The notes under the pieces were generated by a model that was given only the letters and a program-made list of their open reading frames with translations, was not told the DNA's origin and ran no database searches. Below, one piece after another: positions 29,876 to 38,668 of a DNA stretch of 64,000 bases. A program made the position numbers and the translations under genes. Each line of letters opens with the position of its first letter. Within the stretch, counting starts at the first letter, position 1. Origin of the DNA: UBA2421 sp002343075 (GTDB lineage: Bacteria > Planctomycetota > Phycisphaerae > Tepidisphaerales > Tepidisphaeraceae); assembly GCA_937982565.1 (NCBI GenBank), contig CALJLN010000011.1:1-64000 (forward strand), in the 5' to 3' direction.

Positions 29876-31258
29876 ATGGCAGCCAACATCCTGCTGATTC
29901 ATTCCGACCAGCATCGCTTCGATTGTGTCGGAGTTCATGGTCACCCCGTGATCAAAACACCTGTTCTCGATCAATTGGCGCGCGACGGAGCGGATTTTAC
30001 ACACGCGTTTACGCCAAGCCCGATTTGCACACCCGCTCGAGCGTCACTTCTGACAGGGCGATGGCCAACGCAGCATGGCGTCGTTAGCATTCCAAAGACC
30101 GAGATTTACCGTTGTGTTCGTGAGGACGAGCGACTGTTCTGGCAGGAACTCTCCGATGCCGGGTATCAGCAGGCGCTGTTCGGAAAATGGCACAATGAAA
30201 CGCCGCGAGATCCAAGCAGTTACGGGGTGCGGTATCTGCCGGAGTCGGATTACACCGCGTGGCGCGCCGGTCAAGGCTTGGCACCGCAGCCGAACAGCAA
30301 TGGGTGGTTCGGCGAAGTCGATCCGCACATACTCACCGAACAGCACCGGCTTGCGTGGGAAGCGCGAGAGGTATCGGCGTGCATGGAGTCATTTGCGGCG
30401 TCCAAGGCGCCTTGGATGATCCGCTGGGACCCGAGCGAGCCACATCTCCCTAACGTCATTCCGGCCGCCATTGCCGACATGTATCCGCCTGAAACGATCC
30501 CGCCGTGGCCGAGCTTTGCCGATACGTTGCGAGATAAGCCGTTCATTCAATCGCAGCAGCGCCGCACATGGGGGGTGGCTGATTGGACATGGAAGGAATG
30601 GTCGTTGGTTGTCAGCCGATATCTGGCAGAAATCACGCTGATGGATGAGCAGATCGGGAAAGTGCTTGCGACTTTGGATCGGCTTGGTTTGCGCGACAGC
30701 ACGTTAGTCATCTACACCACCGACCACGGGGATTACTGCGGCGGGCATGGCCAAATGGACAAGCATTTCAACATGTATGACGACGTTGTGCGCGTGCCAC
30801 TAATCATGCGCTGGCCGGGCATGATTCCCGCCGGGGTGCGGCGTGATGATTTTGTGTCGCATGAAATCGACTTGGCGCGAACTGTCGTGACGGTCGCGAC
30901 CAACACCTGTCCGGACAGCTTCCAAGGCGTCGATCTCGTACCCGTCGCTAAAGGTGAACAGGGAACTGGCCGCCGCGATGTGTTTGCGCAGTTTCAGGGA
31001 GCGCAGTTTGGCCTTTATTCACAGCGGATGCTCCGCGATTCGCGCTGGAAATACGTCTGGAATCTCACAGACGTGGATGAGCTTTACGATCTTGAAGCTG
31101 ATCCAGGTGAATTGACTAACCTCGCTTCGCATCCCGATTATGGAAATGAACTTTCAAGGCTTCGGCGACAGCTTACCGCATGGCTCGAATCGATTTCCGA
31201 CCCGCTGTTGAATGAATTCACACGGGTTCAGTTGCATCGCATAGGGGTGAAGCCGTGA
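29876..31258 (+). CDS. Sulfatase (S1 type, formylglycine-dependent)
   Basis: 460 residues. The N-terminal metal site is ILLIHSDQHRFDCVG, and the maturation motif is Cys51 in PICTPARASLLTGR, converted to formylglycine in active sulfatases. Later motifs include YTTDHGDYCGGHGQMDKHF (second metal site) and a C-terminal YDLEADPGELTNLASHPD. No signal peptide is evident, so it may act in the cytoplasm. With the glycosidases it implies a sulfated substrate. ATG 29876 follows GGAGAATTGACCG. It is the last intact gene before the mobile-element remnants. Confidence 0.93.
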   Translation: MAANILLIHSDQHRFDCVGVHGHPVIKTPVLDQLARDGADFTHAFTPSPICTPARASLLTGRWPTQHGVVSIPKTEIYRCVREDERLFWQELSDAGYQQALFGKWHNETPRDPSSYGVRYLPESDYTAWRAGQGLAPQPNSNGWFGEVDPHILTEQHRLAWEAREVSACMESFAASKAPWMIRWDPSEPHLPNVIPAAIADMYPPETIPPWPSFADTLRDKPFIQSQQRRTWGVADWTWKEWSLVVSRYLAEITLMDEQIGKVLATLDRLGLRDSTLVIYTTDHGDYCGGHGQMDKHFNMYDDVVRVPLIMRWPGMIPAGVRRDDFVSHEIDLARTVVTVATNTCPDSFQGVDLVPVAKGEQGTGRRDVFAQFQGAQFGLYSQRMLRDSRWKYVWNLTDVDELYDLEADPGELTNLASHPDYGNELSRLRRQLTAWLESISDPLLNEFTRVQLHRIGVKP

Positions 31259-31428
31259 TCCACGGTCATCTTGGTTGAGCGATGCGCCGGTCGGCATTGC
31301 TGTTTTGGCGTACTGGCCGCGTAGGGTGAGATTTTGTCGGACCGATGCGGTTGGTTAGACGGACCGGAAGTGTCGGGTCGTCTAGGGCGTGCTATGCACT
31401 TTTGTGATAGTCTGCCGATGTAAGGTAG

Positions 31429-32025
31429 ATGGCAAGGAAGCCTTATCCGACGGACGTTTCAGACGAAGAATGGGATTTTATCGCTCGGTACCCGACGCTG
31501 ATGCGTGAAGATGCTCCGCAGCGGGAGTTCTTGGCGCCATGGTGCACGACCTGCGTGAGTGATTGCGCATGGCACACGGTCGAATCCTGATCCGACGGCG
31601 GCGATCATCGACAGCCAAACGCTGCAGAGCACGCCGGAAAGCGGGCATCGCGCCGGCTACGACGGAGCCAAGCGAAACAAGGGATCGAAGATTCACATTG
31701 CCATCGACACCTTTGATCATCTGCTCAGCCTGCGTGTGACTCTATCGGATGAACAGGAACGGGCCCACGTGAAGAAGATCGCAAAACACGTGCAGAGGGT
31801 GACCGGCAAGTCGGTGGAATTGATCACTTTGATCAGGGCTACACTGGCGAGAGGCCGACGACGGCGATAGAGCTAGGCATCCGGCTCGAGGGTCGTCGAA
31901 CTGCCGACGGCGAAACGCGGAATCCTGCTGCTGCCCCCGGCGATCGGTGGTTGCGCGATTCTTCGCATGATTGGGACGATTCCGAAGGCTGCCCAACTCC
32001 GCGTGGTAGTAAGCCTCCACAGCGC
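31429..32025 (+). pseudogene. IS5-family transposase, heavily degraded
   Basis: ATG 31429 opens MARKPYPTDVSDEEWDFIAR and LMREDAPQRE, the N-terminus of IS5-group transposases. About 60 codons are then missing. In shifted frames follow AMVHDLRE, then DPTAAIIDSQTLQSTPESG and GYDGAKRNKGSKIHIAIDT (containing the first catalytic Asp), DQGYTGERPT (second Asp), and RRSVVARFFA-stop-LGRFRRL. At least three frameshifts and several in-frame stops are present, so it is inactive. The similarity ends where an oppositely oriented IS21-like remnant begins. Confidence 0.82.
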
Positions 32026-32265
32026 GAATTCCGGGAATCTACTGGCCCGCGCAGGGGCATGCAGACCATCCTCACGGCCATCGGAACGGTCGTCAACGAT
32101 GATCGGCTCATCGCGGGAAACTCCGGCATCGCCCGGCCGGTCGACATGGCGGCCGACCGTCTCAAAATGGATGCCAAGTTCACGGGCGATCCGCCGACGG
32201 GACCACCCGTGACCGTGCAGTGTGAGAATGGACTGAACCAGTGCCATCTTGAGTTGAGTGGCCAT
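32025..32265 (-). pseudogene. IS21-like IstA transposase, N-terminal remnant
   Basis: On the minus strand ATG 32265 opens MATQLKMALVQSILTLHGHG, then WSRRRIARELGIHFETVGRH, the helix-turn-helix of IstA. The similarity fades after about 45-70 residues and meets the IS5-type remnant. No IstB ATPase gene follows. It is a dead fragment and marks repeated insertions at this place. Confidence 0.6.
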
Positions 32266-32588
32266 TCGTTGTCGCTCCCGGCATTTGCCGGGAGCGATAC
32301 TGAACGACCAACCCAACTGTTCTCAAAATGGCCGGTTTTGAAGTCAGCTAACGCGCCCATCATTGGCTGGTCTTGGGCCCCCGGTGGCAATCATTTGTCG
32401 CCCGCACCATCGCCAAAATGCCCAGTCGAACGGCGGCGGGCAAAGTCGGCCACGCAGACTCCAATTCAGCCAAGTCGCCTAAATGCAATGACAATGGCGA
32501 TGCGCGGTTGGTGGGAAGTGTGCCACATTCTGTGCCACAGTGTGGCGAACAAGGCGAATTTGGAGTGGATTACGTCGGGGGCTCTCCC

Positions 32589-32643
32589 CCCCCCGCTATT
32601 TTTTCTCGTTCAAGGACTTGCGGCAACGCGAGTCCTTTTTTTC
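32589..32643 (+). repeat. tRNA-end/terminator-like sequence resembling the fMet tRNA downstream region
   Basis: The order CCCCCGCTA, CTCGTT, then a hairpin AAGGACTTGCG-GCAA-CGCGAGTCCTT and a T7 tract, repeats the order seen after the initiator tRNA (CCCCCGCTA, CTCGTT, GGGACTTGC...GCGAGTCCC at 11501-11547). The hairpin at 32612 is perfect and would be a strong terminator. It could be the far end (attR-like) of an integrated element or a copy of a tRNA terminator. Confidence 0.5.
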
Positions 32644-32753
32644 TACCATCGCTTCTTTTCTTCACGGCGCGGCCGGTCGAACGAGCACGTTTTCACCCCG
32701 TGCTGCGGTGGACGGGTCGGGCGGGTTTTGTTCCCCTTCAGGCCGCCTCAGTG

Positions 32754-32777
32754 AAATTGTTCCGCGCGGAACAATTT
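32754..32777. promoter_or_regulatory. Perfect 24-bp palindrome, parS-like
   Basis: Each half reads AAATTGTTCCGC and the two halves are exactly inverted. The inner 16 bp differ from a TGTTCCACGTGGAACA-type parS site only at two central positions. It lies in non-coding DNA beside an AT-rich stretch. A partition site, a regulator operator or a relic of a mobile element are all possible. Confidence 0.5.
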
Positions 32778-33176
32778 GCAACATGCATCATAAACTATTA
32801 TCTGCACAACACTTGCAACCAAAATAAGCAATAACCACACCCTAACAAAATGCGGCCAAAATGTGCCCTGCCTCACAGTTAAAAGTGATGCTCTTGCCAG
32901 CTTCAGGTCCGTGCCAGGTTAAGCGCCGCCGAGTCCGGCCGAGGGTGCTCGCGCCGGATCAATACATTTCAGAACACGTTTCTTGACATACCCGCTACAC
33001 GCGTTCTCAAATGTCGGCAGCGCGCGATTTCCTTTCCGTGTCGCTGGCCGAATGACGCACGCGAATGACGCACGCGAGGCATGATTCGCCCAGCCGAAGA
33101 GCCTCGCTGCGTGGGCCGATGCGATGACCGTCGCGGCAGGGAAACGGAGTGACGTCGCGACCGGGCGAGCGGCGAT

Positions 33177-34202
33177 ATTCTTGCGCAAAACATCTGGTCG
33201 CCGGTGTATATTGACGCCATGGTCCTCCGCCACGTGGACATCGATTCCGACGGCGACATCGACCCCGCCGACGCTGCGGCGCCCGGCGGGCGGCAGTTCG
33301 CGCTGCAGGATGCCAACTTCAACGTCACCGCGGTCGTCACGCGCAGTTCCGCGGGCGATTGGGGCGTCGCTGAGCGGTATGTTTACGATCCCTACGGCAC
33401 GAAGACCGTGCTCAACGGTGCCGCCGGGTTCGATGCCGATGTGACCGGCGTCACGCTGGAATGGTCCGCCGACGCGAATAACGTCAGCGACCGCGGCTTC
33501 GTCCACGGCCACCAGGGCGGCCGGGCGATGTGGGCGGAGACGGAACTGGATTTCCGCAACCGCTTCCTGCTGACAAACCTCGGGCGGTGGGGGCAGGTGG
33601 ATCCGCTGGGGTATGTGGATGGGGGGAGTTACTATCTCGCGTACGAAGCTCGGCCAATTGGGTCGTTAGACCCGCAGGGGCTGACCGTCCTCATCAAGGG
33701 CGGAACCAAGCCGGTCCGAGACGAGAAAGGAGAAATTGTAGACGTTGCCGAAGATGACGAATCTAAGCAGAAGCTCACTGGGGTTCTCGCTCGGATGAAG
33801 CGATGTAAGGAGTTTAAGCAACTCTATGACTATCTGGAAGCTCACGACCGCGTCGTAACGATCATTGCTGTTCCCAGTGGCGGGGGTCTGGATTCGCCGC
33901 TGGGCGAAACTGGGCCGACGGGTGACGACCCTGTTGGGGATCGGCATAACGGGCAAGGTGTCGATGTGACAGTGCGCATCGATATTGATTTTACTTCATT
34001 AAACATGGGCGACTGGGAAGTCACGCTGGAAACGATCATCGCCCACGAGCTTGCACACGCAAAGGACTACGCTGATGGAGCACTCGACCGCGACAAAGAT
34101 AAGGCGGAAGGCCCAGCAATCGCCGCTGAGAACCAGTACCGCGCGTGCGTGGGCCTCAAGCCTCGGCCCGCTCGTGGACCGGGACATCACGAGCGAAAGT
34201 GA
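33177..34202 (+). CDS. RHS-repeat tip with M91-type metallopeptidase toxin domain (5' truncated)
   Basis: The frame opens at 33153-33177 with QNIWSPVYIDAMVLRHVD, an RHS-core sequence, and runs through FALQDANFNVTAVV, ERYVYDPYGTKTVL, GFVHGHQGG, ETELDFRNRFLL, LGRWGQVDPLGYVDGGSYYLAYE and SLDPQGL, the usual end of the RHS cage (motifs quoted in parts). The variable C-terminal ~170 residues contain IAHELAHAKDY (zinc ligands His281, Glu282 and His285 counted from GTG 33204) and AENQYRACVGLKPRP (Glu309), an arrangement like the M91 effector peptidases. The large N-terminal RHS part and a secretion signal are absent, so it is probably an orphan tip, perhaps not expressed on its own. Confidence 0.78.
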   Translation: MLAQNIWSPVYIDAMVLRHVDIDSDGDIDPADAAAPGGRQFALQDANFNVTAVVTRSSAGDWGVAERYVYDPYGTKTVLNGAAGFDADVTGVTLEWSADANNVSDRGFVHGHQGGRAMWAETELDFRNRFLLTNLGRWGQVDPLGYVDGGSYYLAYEARPIGSLDPQGLTVLIKGGTKPVRDEKGEIVDVAEDDESKQKLTGVLARMKRCKEFKQLYDYLEAHDRVVTIIAVPSGGGLDSPLGETGPTGDDPVGDRHNGQGVDVTVRIDIDFTSLNMGDWEVTLETIIAHELAHAKDYADGALDRDKDKAEGPAIAAENQYRACVGLKPRPARGPGHHERK

Positions 34203-34236
34203 CTGTCAGGCATGTCGATTAGATGCCTGCCGCCAC

Positions 34237-34761
34237 ATGGCGTGCAGGTTTCTAGTAATCGCGATGATGTTGGGCCATTGCTTGGGCGTTGGCTGCACAA
34301 GACAGATTTCCGCCCACACCTCCGATGCCGACGTCGTCAGATTCCCTAACGCAAACGGCGTCGACAAACTTGATTTTATTCTGAACGTACGCAAGCCATC
34401 AGTGGTCTATGTGTCTGCGCCGTCAGCAATTCTGATCGAGGAAATGGTGACGGATGCCGGTACGGTCATCCGGCCGAGGGAGTCTGCCTCAATGGTCTAC
34501 GACCTTGATCAGCTTACACATGAACTGCCTTCAAGCACGGTACTGTACCAACTCCGCGGCAGCTTCGAACACGACCCGATGGAAGTCCGGTTCTTGAGTC
34601 GAAGCTCCGACGACCAATCAAAGTGGTGTGAGTTTCGAATACCCATTGCCGAAAGGGTGGCTACAGTTCTATATCGCGTTCGGCTGCCATCAGGGCAGAC
34701 AACGCCTCATCGAAGACTCGTCTACGTCTACCCCATACACAGTTCCGGGTTCGGATACTGA
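34237..34761 (+). CDS. Small lipoprotein, candidate immunity protein for the RHS tip
   Basis: 174 residues from ATG 34237: MACRFLVIAMMLGHCLGVGC is a lipoprotein signal peptide with lipobox LGVGC. The mature part has no family I recognise; it has beta-rich sequence such as DFILNVRKPSVVYVSAPSAI and ATVLYRVRLPSG. It follows the toxin frame by 34 bp, where RHS immunity genes are normally found, and a periplasmic anchor would suit protection against a toxin arriving from outside. Longer frames upstream exist but overlap the toxin. The immunity role is inferred from position only. Confidence 0.55.
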   Translation: MACRFLVIAMMLGHCLGVGCTRQISAHTSDADVVRFPNANGVDKLDFILNVRKPSVVYVSAPSAILIEEMVTDAGTVIRPRESASMVYDLDQLTHELPSSTVLYQLRGSFEHDPMEVRFLSRSSDDQSKWCEFRIPIAERVATVLYRVRLPSGQTTPHRRLVYVYPIHSSGFGY

Positions 34762-34872
34762 CTGAACTGGTCTAAGAATCAAGGAATGGAACAGTGACGC
34801 AGCTCGATGGTCCAAAGATCGTCCGAATGGAATCGACATGGCGTTGCTCGAACCACGATTCACGTCCCCATG

Positions 34873-34902
34873 CTTACGATCCCTACGGCAGCAAGATCGT
34901 GC
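34873..34902 (+). repeat. Orphan RHS scrap, copy of the YDPYG region
   Basis: This 30-bp stretch encodes AYDPYGSKIV and matches 33382-33411 (VYDPYGTKTV) at about 25 of 30 positions, including an exact ACGATCCCTACGGCA. It lies after the candidate immunity gene, where displaced RHS tips usually rejoin the ancestral gene. The frame then runs into the 3' end of the maoC-like gene. Confidence 0.6.
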
Positions 34903-34933
34903 CGCAAGGGCCGCTGGCGTTTTTTCCGCACCA

Positions 34934-35380
34934 TCACCCCGCCCGCCGCTGTACCAGTAGCACGTGGTCGCAGGCCAGCACGCACTCGCCCTTTTGGTTG
35001 AGCACTTCCACTTTTTCGGTCACTCGGCCCATGTTTGCGCGTTTGGGGTCGGGTTCTTTGTTACTGATGGTGATTCGGGTGTGGATCGTATCGCCGATGA
35101 AGACGGGTTTGGGGAAGCGCAGGCGGTCGTAGCCGTAGGTGAAGGCGACCGGGTTGATGGCGCCGGCGGTGAGGCCGATGCCGATGGTGAAGGTCATGGT
35201 GCCGTGGGCGATGCGCTGGCCGAACGGCGTTGACCTGGCAAACTCGGCGTCGAGATGATGGGGGAAAAAGTCGCCGGAGTGGCCGGCGTGGATGACAAAA
35301 TCGGCTTCGGTGATCGTGCGGCCGTGCGTCTCGCGGACGCTGTTCAGTTCGTAGTCTTCAAAATAGATCGTCTGGTTCAT
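34934..35380 (-). CDS. MaoC-like (R)-specific enoyl-CoA hydratase
   Basis: 148 residues from ATG 35380, a single hot-dog domain: MNQTIYFEDYEL, then GRTITEADFVIHAGHSGD, FFPHHLDAEFARSTPFGQ and RIAHGTMTF, the MaoC signature with catalytic Asp and His. It would add water to or remove it from a 2-enoyl-CoA. The gene is divergent from the oxidoreductase-lactonase-CoA-transferase operon, 121 bp apart, and its presence suggests that the operon's pathway passes through a CoA thioester. A longer frame upstream of 35380 has no family similarity. Confidence 0.88.
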   Translation of the reverse strand: MNQTIYFEDYELNSVRETHGRTITEADFVIHAGHSGDFFPHHLDAEFARSTPFGQRIAHGTMTFTIGIGLTAGAINPVAFTYGYDRLRFPKPVFIGDTIHTRITISNKEPDPKRANMGRVTEKVEVLNQKGECVLACDHVLLVQRRAG

Positions 35381-35501
35381 TAGCCTGGCTCTCTGGTTGA
35401 ATTGACAAGGTGATATCGCGGTGTTGTCATGCAAACAAGGATTGACGCAAGGGGGCGATGACTGGAGCAACCGCCCAAGCGAGAACGGATCGCGAGGAAC
35501 A

Positions 35502-36563
35502 ATGTCGAGTGAAGCATGGCCGCAGAGTTGGGCCGCCCCTGCTATTGCAAGGCCGATTGTGTTGATCGGCGGCGGCGGGATCGTCAATGACGCCCATTTG
35601 CCGGCCTATCGAAAGAATCAACTGCCCGTGGCGGGTGTTTATGACATTGACGCAACCCGCGCGAAGGAGGTTGCGGCGAAATGGAAGATCGACCGGGTGT
35701 TTGCGTCACTAGAAGAAGCGACGGCGCAGAAAGATGTGATTTTCGATATCGCCGTGCCGCCGGGGGGGCTTTTTGAGGTGGTGAGCGCGCTACCTGATGG
35801 GTCGGCGGCGCTGCTGCAGAAGCCGATGGGGGTTGACCTGACCGATGCAAAGCGCATCCGCGAAACCTGCCGCCGCCGCAAGCTGATCGCCGCCGTGAAT
35901 TTTCAACTGCGCTTTACGCCGATGATGATTGCGCTGAAGTCGATTATTGACAAGGGTTTACTGGGCCAATTGGTCGATATCAGCTTTCACTTTAACCTGC
36001 GAACGCCGTGGGAGCTTTTTCCGTTTTTGAAGAAACTGAAACGGTGCGAGATATTGATGCACACGGTGCACCACCTCGATTTTTGCCGCCACTTGGCCGG
36101 TGAGCCAAAGGGGGTGTATGCGCGCACCTGCAGTCACCCCGCTTTTCCCGACTTGGCGAGCACCAAGAGCAGCATCATTCTCGATTACGGCCAAACCTTG
36201 CGCGCGGCGTTATCGATCAATCACAACTATGAGTTCGGCCCGCATGATGAGTGTGCCGACGTGCGCGTGCAGGGTACCGACGGCGCGGCGCGCATCTCAC
36301 TGGGCCTTTTGCTGAACTATCCGCAGGGCAAGCCTGAGACGCTGGAGTATCGCACGCGCGCCTGCGCCGACTGGACGCAGGTGCCAGTGAACGGTCGGTG
36401 GTTCCCCGACGCCTTTGCAGGAATCATGAGCAACCTGCAGCGGTATGTGGGCGGCGAAGATGAAAAGCTGCTGACGGCGGTGGACGATGCCTATCGCACA
36501 ATGGCGCTGGTGGAGGCGTGCTACCAATCGGATGCCGCGGGGGGTACGCCTTTACCGGAGTAA
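35502..36563 (+). CDS. Gfo/Idh/MocA family oxidoreductase
   Basis: 353 residues from ATG 35502, with GAGGAAC directly upstream. Rossmann start IVLIGGGGIVNDAHLPAY, then VYDIDATRAKEVAAKW, LQKPMGVDLTDAKRI (the conserved EKP-like motif is QKP) and a C-terminal alpha/beta domain with HTVHHLDFCRHLAG carrying catalytic His residues. Such enzymes oxidise sugars or inositols with NAD(P). It starts an operon: the next gene begins 3 bp after its stop. A sugar 1-dehydrogenase producing a lactone for the next enzyme is the simplest reading, but this is inference. Confidence 0.9.
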   Translation: MSSEAWPQSWAAPAIARPIVLIGGGGIVNDAHLPAYRKNQLPVAGVYDIDATRAKEVAAKWKIDRVFASLEEATAQKDVIFDIAVPPGGLFEVVSALPDGSAALLQKPMGVDLTDAKRIRETCRRRKLIAAVNFQLRFTPMMIALKSIIDKGLLGQLVDISFHFNLRTPWELFPFLKKLKRCEILMHTVHHLDFCRHLAGEPKGVYARTCSHPAFPDLASTKSSIILDYGQTLRAALSINHNYEFGPHDECADVRVQGTDGAARISLGLLLNYPQGKPETLEYRTRACADWTQVPVNGRWFPDAFAGIMSNLQRYVGGEDEKLLTAVDDAYRTMALVEACYQSDAAGGTPLPE

Positions 36564-36566
36564 GCC

Positions 36567-37415
36567 ATGCTTGAGATAGTCGATACGCATCAGCACTTGT
36601 GGGACCTTTCGCGGCACGGCTATGGGTGGTGTGCGGGCATTCCGCTGCTCCATCGCAGTTACACCATGCCCGACTATCTCGTCGCCGCCGCGGGATTGGG
36701 TGTGACGGCGACGGTGCACGTCGAGGCCGATGTCGATGAGGCAGACATGACCTCGGAAACGCGGTGGCTCCTGTCAATGGTTCGAGACGAATCCAACCCG
36801 ATGCGCGGGTTGGTGGTGAAGGCATTGCCCGAGCGGGACGAGTTTGAGGCGTATCTCGACCAGTTTGCGGGCGAAACGGCAATCAAAGGCGTCCGGCGGG
36901 TGTTTCACACGCAACCCGACGATTTCGCCCTTGATAAGCGCGTGCAGCGAAACATCGCCACGCTCTCCCGCAGGGGTCTGTCGTTTGATTTATGCGCGCT
37001 CCCCCGCCAACTGCCGGCGGTGAAGGCGCTGGTGCGGGCGTGCCCTGATGTGACGTTTGTGCTCGACCACTGCGGCATTCCAGACATCAAGGGTCAACAG
37101 CTTGACCCGTGGCGGACCGACATCGCCGACCTGGCCCAATGCCCGAACATTGCGGCGTGCAAGGTCAGTGGGTTGGTTGCATACGCGGAGGCCGCGGGCG
37201 ATTTCGTGCAGCAGTTGCAGCCGTATGTAGACCATGTCGTGCAGCAGTTTGGCCCGGCGCGCGTGATGTTTGGCAGCGATTGGCCGGTGTGCCTGCTCGC
37301 GGCGCCTTTGGCGAAATGGGTGGAAACATTGAAGACACTGACCTGCGACTTGAGCGAATCCGACCGCCAACTACTCTTCGGCGGAAATGCCCGACGGGTG
37401 TACCGGCTGGGCTGA
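36567..37415 (+). CDS. Amidohydrolase, lactonase-like (COG3618 type)
   Basis: 282 residues, a TIM-barrel amidohydrolase: N-terminal IVDTHQHLWDLSRHGY with the HxH metal motif, FVLDHCGIPD at about residues 170-180, and RVMFGSDWPVCLL with the metal Asp near the C-terminus. The family includes L-fucono- and rhamnonolactone hydrolases and 2-pyrone-4,6-dicarboxylate hydrolase. Located directly behind an oxidoreductase, it fits hydrolysis of a sugar lactone. The CoA-transferase gene begins 55 bp downstream. Confidence 0.88.
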   Translation: MLEIVDTHQHLWDLSRHGYGWCAGIPLLHRSYTMPDYLVAAAGLGVTATVHVEADVDEADMTSETRWLLSMVRDESNPMRGLVVKALPERDEFEAYLDQFAGETAIKGVRRVFHTQPDDFALDKRVQRNIATLSRRGLSFDLCALPRQLPAVKALVRACPDVTFVLDHCGIPDIKGQQLDPWRTDIADLAQCPNIAACKVSGLVAYAEAAGDFVQQLQPYVDHVVQQFGPARVMFGSDWPVCLLAAPLAKWVETLKTLTCDLSESDRQLLFGGNARRVYRLG

Positions 37416-37470
37416 TTGTTGTTCTGTCGTTTCTCGCGTCCCTGCGTTTACATCAGATTGCGACGCTTCC

Positions 37471-38616
37471 ATGAAACCGCTCGAAGGCTTGCTGGTGCTC
37501 GATTTTTCGCTCTTTCTTGCCGGGCCGCTTTGCGCGCTGCGACTGGCCGACCTGGGCGCAAGGGTGATCAAGATCGAACGCCCCGACGGCGGGGACTTGT
37601 GCCGGTCACTCTACATTTCCCCCACCGATATCGCCGGCGACAGCACGCTCTTTCACGCGATCAATCGAAACAAGGAATCATTCGCTGCAAATCTGAAAGA
37701 CCCGACGACGCTCGAACAGATTCGCAAGCTCATATCCCGGGCCGATGTAATGATCACCAACTTTCGGCCCGGCGTAATGGCGCGGCTGGGGCTGGACTTC
37801 CCCGCGATCAACAAAATTAACCCGCGGCTGGTTTATGGCAACATCAGCGGGTATGGCGACACAGGGCCTTGGGCCGACAAGCCCGGACAAGACTTGCTCG
37901 CGCAGGCACTGAGCGGGCTGATGTGGCTCAGCGGCGATGAAACGGGGGACAATGCGCCTGTGCCGATGGGCCTCGCGGCTGCGGATATGTTTGCGGGGCA
38001 TTTTCTTGCCGAGGGAATCCTGGCTTGCCTCGTCCGCAGGGGAATGACCGGTGCCGGAGGGTTGGTCGAAACCTCGCTGCTCGAATCTCTGCTCGATTTT
38101 CAATTTGAGGTGCTGACAACCTATCTTAACGACGGCAACCGACGGCCGGTACGCAGCGCAATCGGAAATGGTCATGCTTATCTTGCGGCACCTTACGGCG
38201 TCTATCCCACCGCCGACGGGTGGCTTGCCCTGGCGATGAACCCGCTCGCCAAACTCGCCCCGCTGCTCGACATGCCGCAATTGGCGGCAATCTCGAAACA
38301 AGAGAGCTTCGACCGCCGCGACGCGATTAAGGCCGAGCTGGGAACGCAACTCAGAACCAAGACCACGGCGGCGTGGCTGGCGATTCTCGACCCGGCCGAC
38401 ATCTGGTGTGCTGAAGTGCTCGACTGGCCCAAATTGCTCGAAAGTGCGGCTTTTAAGGCACTAAACTGGACCTATCCGCTCGCGCATACTTCCGGTCACG
38501 CCATGACTGCGTGTCGGTCGCCCATCCGTATCGACGGCGGCACTCCCACCAGCGATCGTTCCGCGCCAACGATCGGACAGCACACAGCAGCCATTCAAGC
38601 CGAGTTTGCACTCTAG
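37471..38616 (+). CDS. Class III (CaiB/BaiF) CoA-transferase
   Basis: 381 residues from ATG 37471. N-terminal LEGLLVLDFSLFLAGPLCAL and LADLGARVIKIERPDGGD are the family signature; the catalytic Asp is Asp141 in PGQDLLAQALSG. The C-terminus has the linker WTYPLAHTSGHAMTACRSPI and an IGQHTAAI end. It transfers CoA between carboxylic acids. In this operon it would activate an acid formed from a sugar lactone, with the divergent MaoC acting later. An upstream ATG at 37387 overlaps the preceding gene and looks spurious. Confidence 0.92.
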   Translation: MKPLEGLLVLDFSLFLAGPLCALRLADLGARVIKIERPDGGDLCRSLYISPTDIAGDSTLFHAINRNKESFAANLKDPTTLEQIRKLISRADVMITNFRPGVMARLGLDFPAINKINPRLVYGNISGYGDTGPWADKPGQDLLAQALSGLMWLSGDETGDNAPVPMGLAAADMFAGHFLAEGILACLVRRGMTGAGGLVETSLLESLLDFQFEVLTTYLNDGNRRPVRSAIGNGHAYLAAPYGVYPTADGWLALAMNPLAKLAPLLDMPQLAAISKQESFDRRDAIKAELGTQLRTKTTAAWLAILDPADIWCAEVLDWPKLLESAAFKALNWTYPLAHTSGHAMTACRSPIRIDGGTPTSDRSAPTIGQHTAAIQAEFAL

Positions 38617-38668
38617 CAGCCCGGGCTTGCACGCGGCGGCGCAGCTTTGTACTTTTCGGCCAACCATC

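Larger units (their letters stand above)
32266..33176 (+). other. Gene-free stretch of mobile-element debris
   Basis: No reading frame here resembles a known protein. It holds a tRNA-end/terminator-like junction (32589-32643), a perfect palindrome (32754-32777) followed by about 70 bp of AT-rich DNA, and ends where an RHS-type frame opens. The short frames present are arginine- and serine-rich and look like shadows. Confidence 0.5.
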
